Positions 10,830-12,500 of a stretch of DNA of 12,500 bases are shown here, piece by piece. The DNA is from Theodoxus fluviatilis. Taxonomy: Eukaryota > Mollusca > Gastropoda > Cycloneritida > Neritidae. The stretch covers positions 1 through 12,500 of the forward strand of contig JAWQFJ010018285.1 of the NCBI GenBank assembly GCA_034096865.1, given 5' to 3'. The first letter of the stretch is position 1. Each line of letters opens with the position of its first letter. A model generated the notes under the pieces. That model saw only the letters and a list, made by a program, of their open reading frames with translations. It did not search any database and was not told the DNA's origin. Position numbers and translations under genes: made by a program.

Positions 10830-11112
10830 TTACAGAAAAGCAAGACAAAACATATGGGTTTTAACTGACATTTTAAAATGGACATAGTTGGTGCATCACG
10901 TAGGCCAGCCGGCAGGGAATTCCAGACACTAGGGGCAATGAAACTGAAACTACGCTCTCTAAAAGACATAGTACTACACTTTGGAATTTTCAGAAGCTTT
11001 TCACTTGATGAGCGGAGAGAACGGGAAGGGTGATAGGTGCAAAGGGAGGCCGAAAGATATGCCGGAAGGGTTGAATCAAAATGACGGTACGCCAAAACAG
11101 CAATTTTGTACT
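10830..11112 (-). pseudogene. C-terminal fragment of LINE reverse transcriptase, frameshifted
   Basis: The minus-strand frame shows the run typical of the C-terminal tail after the reverse-transcriptase domain of CR1/L2/jockey-type elements: YKIAVLAYRHFDSTLPAYL, then SRSLRSSSEKLLKIPK, then APSVWNSLPAGLRDAP, then a QLK motif. The catalytic part, including the FADD-type motif, is absent. After QLK the frame changes. At 10856-10862 (a TTTT run on plus) a one-base loss puts the expected end of the protein in another frame, where it stops at 10830-10832. The visible uninterrupted frame instead runs on to 10799 with unrelated residues. Sequence upstream of 11112 in the same frame, to an ATG at 11200, does not resemble the element and is probably flanking DNA. 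The copy cannot encode an active enzyme. Confidence 0.85.
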
Positions 11113-11120
11113 GGCAACTG

Positions 11121-12044
11121 TATCTGTGTGTGTGTAGACAATCTAACAAACAGATATTGCTACGTGCAGACAAACACGTCAAGGACTCCTCATTCTTCAT
11201 TTTGTTTCGTTTACTGAAAATATTAGTGTTTTAAAAAGTAGCACTGATGTACCTACCTGCCTACAACATGTTACATAGGAATGGGACGTGCAATTCTACT
11301 TGATTTTCATTACAACGTTGATGGTGAAGAAAACCCTATATTTATGAAGCTGCACATACATTTTGTTTGTTTGTTTGTTTGTTTTTTCGAGCTATCATGC
11401 AAGGTATTTTTAATGACAATGATGGTGATGTACATGTATACATGTATTTTATCAATGTATGTCTATTGCGTTCTTATGGGGAAATTTTTAAGTATCTACC
11501 GATATATTGCTCGTCACGTTGGAGAAAAAAGTTTCGTCAGGGACAGTTTCGATTATCCACTTTTCAGGATTTTTGTTTTTGCGCTAATGAGCAATTTTCC
11601 TTTAAACATTTTACATCATGCCTGTAATGTTGTCAGCTTCTCAGTTGACGTCAATGTTCATATCATACGAATATTTCTTGTCCATATCGTTAGTCATGCA
11701 AAATGAGCGGTAGTATTGCCTCAATTTCAGTATAGAAATAGTGTCTTTAAACAGCACTTGCGTTGTCTGAGCAAGTTAACTGCATGGCATGCCTCGCATT
11801 TAAGCTTCGAGTGTGCATCGTTCTCTTCTCAGTTTATGTCATCTCCATCGTTTACTACCTGTAATTGGATAATGCGATGTACAAACACCAAAAAGTGTTT
11901 GTATTGCCAGTCCTCTAGTTTACACGGAACAACATGATGTACCCTGTGAAAAGTTGTCCTCGCAGTCATTTCGGTTGTGTGTTTTTGCGTGCAATATGTT
12001 AGGGGGAAATTTTTTAAAAGTTTAACTTTTGGTAAGATTTTTTT
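11121..12044. other. A+T-rich unassigned DNA
   Basis: A plus-strand frame from 11281 to 11706 (141 codons, ATG start) is rich in Phe, Val, Ile and Met. T-rich DNA read in this direction gives such hydrophobic frames, and I recognise no family, so I do not call it a gene. The frame crosses a (TTTG)n run at 11361-11387. A 16-bp perfect palindrome, TACATGTATACATGTA, lies at 11431-11446. T-rich runs lie just before the fold-back element (12008-12044). Confidence 0.5.
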
Positions 12045-12283
12045 AGGCGGGCCACATTAGTGAACTCGTCCGAGGAGAGGGGTGTGGTGAAGACAGCGAA
12101 GATAATGTAACAGACAAGCTGACAACCCACAGCATCTGAATGGCTGGGTTTTTACATAGGCGTTTATGCTTAAAAATGCCCGTGTAAAAACGCAAGTGCT
12201 GTGGCCCGTCAGCTTGTGTTACGTCATCAAGCTGTCTTTACCACACCCCTCTCCTCGGACGAGTCCACTAGTGTGGCCCGCCT
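12045..12283. mobile_element. 239-bp fold-back (MITE-like) palindrome
   Basis: The outer arms, 12045-12097 and 12231-12283, are reverse complements at 50 of 53 positions without a gap. They start AGGCGGGCCACA and include CTCGTCCGAGGAGAGGGG. Two of the three mismatches would still form G-U pairs in RNA. Pairing continues inward with small indels: GTAACA..CAAGCTGAC and CCACAGCA (12107-12134) pair with 12197-12220, then GTTTTTACA (12148-12156) pairs with 12183-12191. A small apex hairpin (about 12159-12180) closes it. The whole element is therefore one long hairpin with no coding capacity. Long terminal inverted repeats without genes fit a MITE or fold-back DNA transposon. No target-site duplication is obvious at these borders, so the family and exact ends are unknown. 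Confidence 0.85.
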
Positions 12284-12500
12284 GCGGAAGTCTACTTTGA
12301 CTTTTAACTGGATGTAAACCTCCTTGGCTGAACAGCTCCGCATTTCATTAGCATCTACTAACTTTTCCAGTGATTCTTCCTGCTGCAAACAGTCAGACTA
12401 GGGCAGTACATGTACTATGTTTGACAGGTTTCCCATCACTATCAAACACGCGACTCCTGTTACATTTAGTGGCAGCTGGGTATCTTTTCTCAAAGCATAT
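12284..12500. other. unassigned DNA at the right edge
   Basis: No gene, repeat array or transposon end is recognisable. The short palindrome GTACATGTAC occurs near 12407-12416. Confidence 0.5.

Larger units (their letters stand above)
10661..11120 (-). mobile_element. 5'-truncated CR1/L2-like LINE, 3' end
   Basis: On the minus strand this contains the last part of a non-LTR reverse-transcriptase protein, a 3' UTR of about 130 bases, and a conserved-looking end (TGCGCATTATAAATGCTATT, 10683-10702) running into an (ATT)n tail at 10661-10681. Ends of the form GCGC..ATAAATG..(ATT)n are characteristic of CR1/L2-group LINEs. Everything upstream of the C-terminal segment is missing, which is the usual outcome of incomplete target-primed reverse transcription. 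The left boundary is firm. The truncation point, near 11112-11120, is placed from protein similarity only. I found no target-site duplication. The assignment to CR1/L2 rather than another jockey-superfamily group is from memory of motif patterns. Confidence 0.85.

Noticed and set aside
11113..11200. N-terminal 29 residues of the minus frame as part of the LINE protein
   Set aside because: They lack the expected reverse-transcriptase tail motifs and include a CACACA-derived segment, so they are probably flanking DNA.
11281..11706. 141-codon hydrophobic frame as a membrane protein gene
   Set aside because: T-rich DNA yields Phe/Val/Ile-rich frames, the frame includes a TTTG microsatellite, and no family resemblance is seen.
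12061..12080. CTCGTCCGAGGAG in the fold-back arm as a ribozyme or tRNA arm
   Set aside because: The catalytic core words are missing and no cloverleaf can be drawn. The small hairpin is part of the palindrome.

Overview
The window looks like a piece of a large, repeat-rich animal nuclear genome, most plausibly a lophotrochozoan such as a marine gastropod. That placement is an inference. It rests on long tetra-, penta- and dinucleotide microsatellites, a 5'-truncated non-LTR retrotransposon of CR1/L2-like type, a second retroelement-like 3' end with a (GTTC)n tail, a long fold-back element, and the absence of dense open reading frames or operons. Nothing here looks bacterial, and no complete protein-coding gene could be supported.

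Layout. 1-2610 is one compound microsatellite: long (TATC)n blocks with inserted (CTAC)n and (TGTC)n blocks, then (AATCT)n, (TATCT)n, (TATC)n again, a decayed stretch, and a second (AATCT)n. 2611-4700 is single-copy-looking DNA; its only notable coding candidate is a 41-codon ORF with a good start context and one hydrophobic segment (2812-2937). 4706-4739 is an alternating purine-pyrimidine tract. 4740-5717 is featureless. 5718-6107 is a decayed (TGTC)n region running into (TC)n. 6112-6612 is a segment with the hallmarks of a retroelement 3' end: two stem-loops, AATAAA and a (GTTC)5 tail. It abuts a second (TC)n array (6613-6830) that carries an 87-bp internal duplication.

6831-8219 is unassigned. 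A third (TC)n array (8220-8316) is followed by a 46-bp tandem duplication in pyrimidine-rich DNA, which ends near a splice-donor-like site. 8761-10660 is unassigned and includes a G+C-richer patch with overlapping open frames on both strands (9182-9708). 10661-11120 is the 3' end of a CR1/L2-like LINE on the minus strand, with the C-terminal reverse-transcriptase tail, a frameshift, a 3' UTR and an (ATT)n tail. 11121-12044 is A+T-rich and unassigned. 12045-12283 is a near-complete 239-bp palindrome with 53-bp outer arms, most likely a fold-back or MITE-type element.

There is no gene system acting together in this window. Its interest lies in how repeats were born and decayed: retroelement tails next to microsatellites, unit conversion inside one long array, and a hairpin element that could be transcribed into a long double-stranded RNA.
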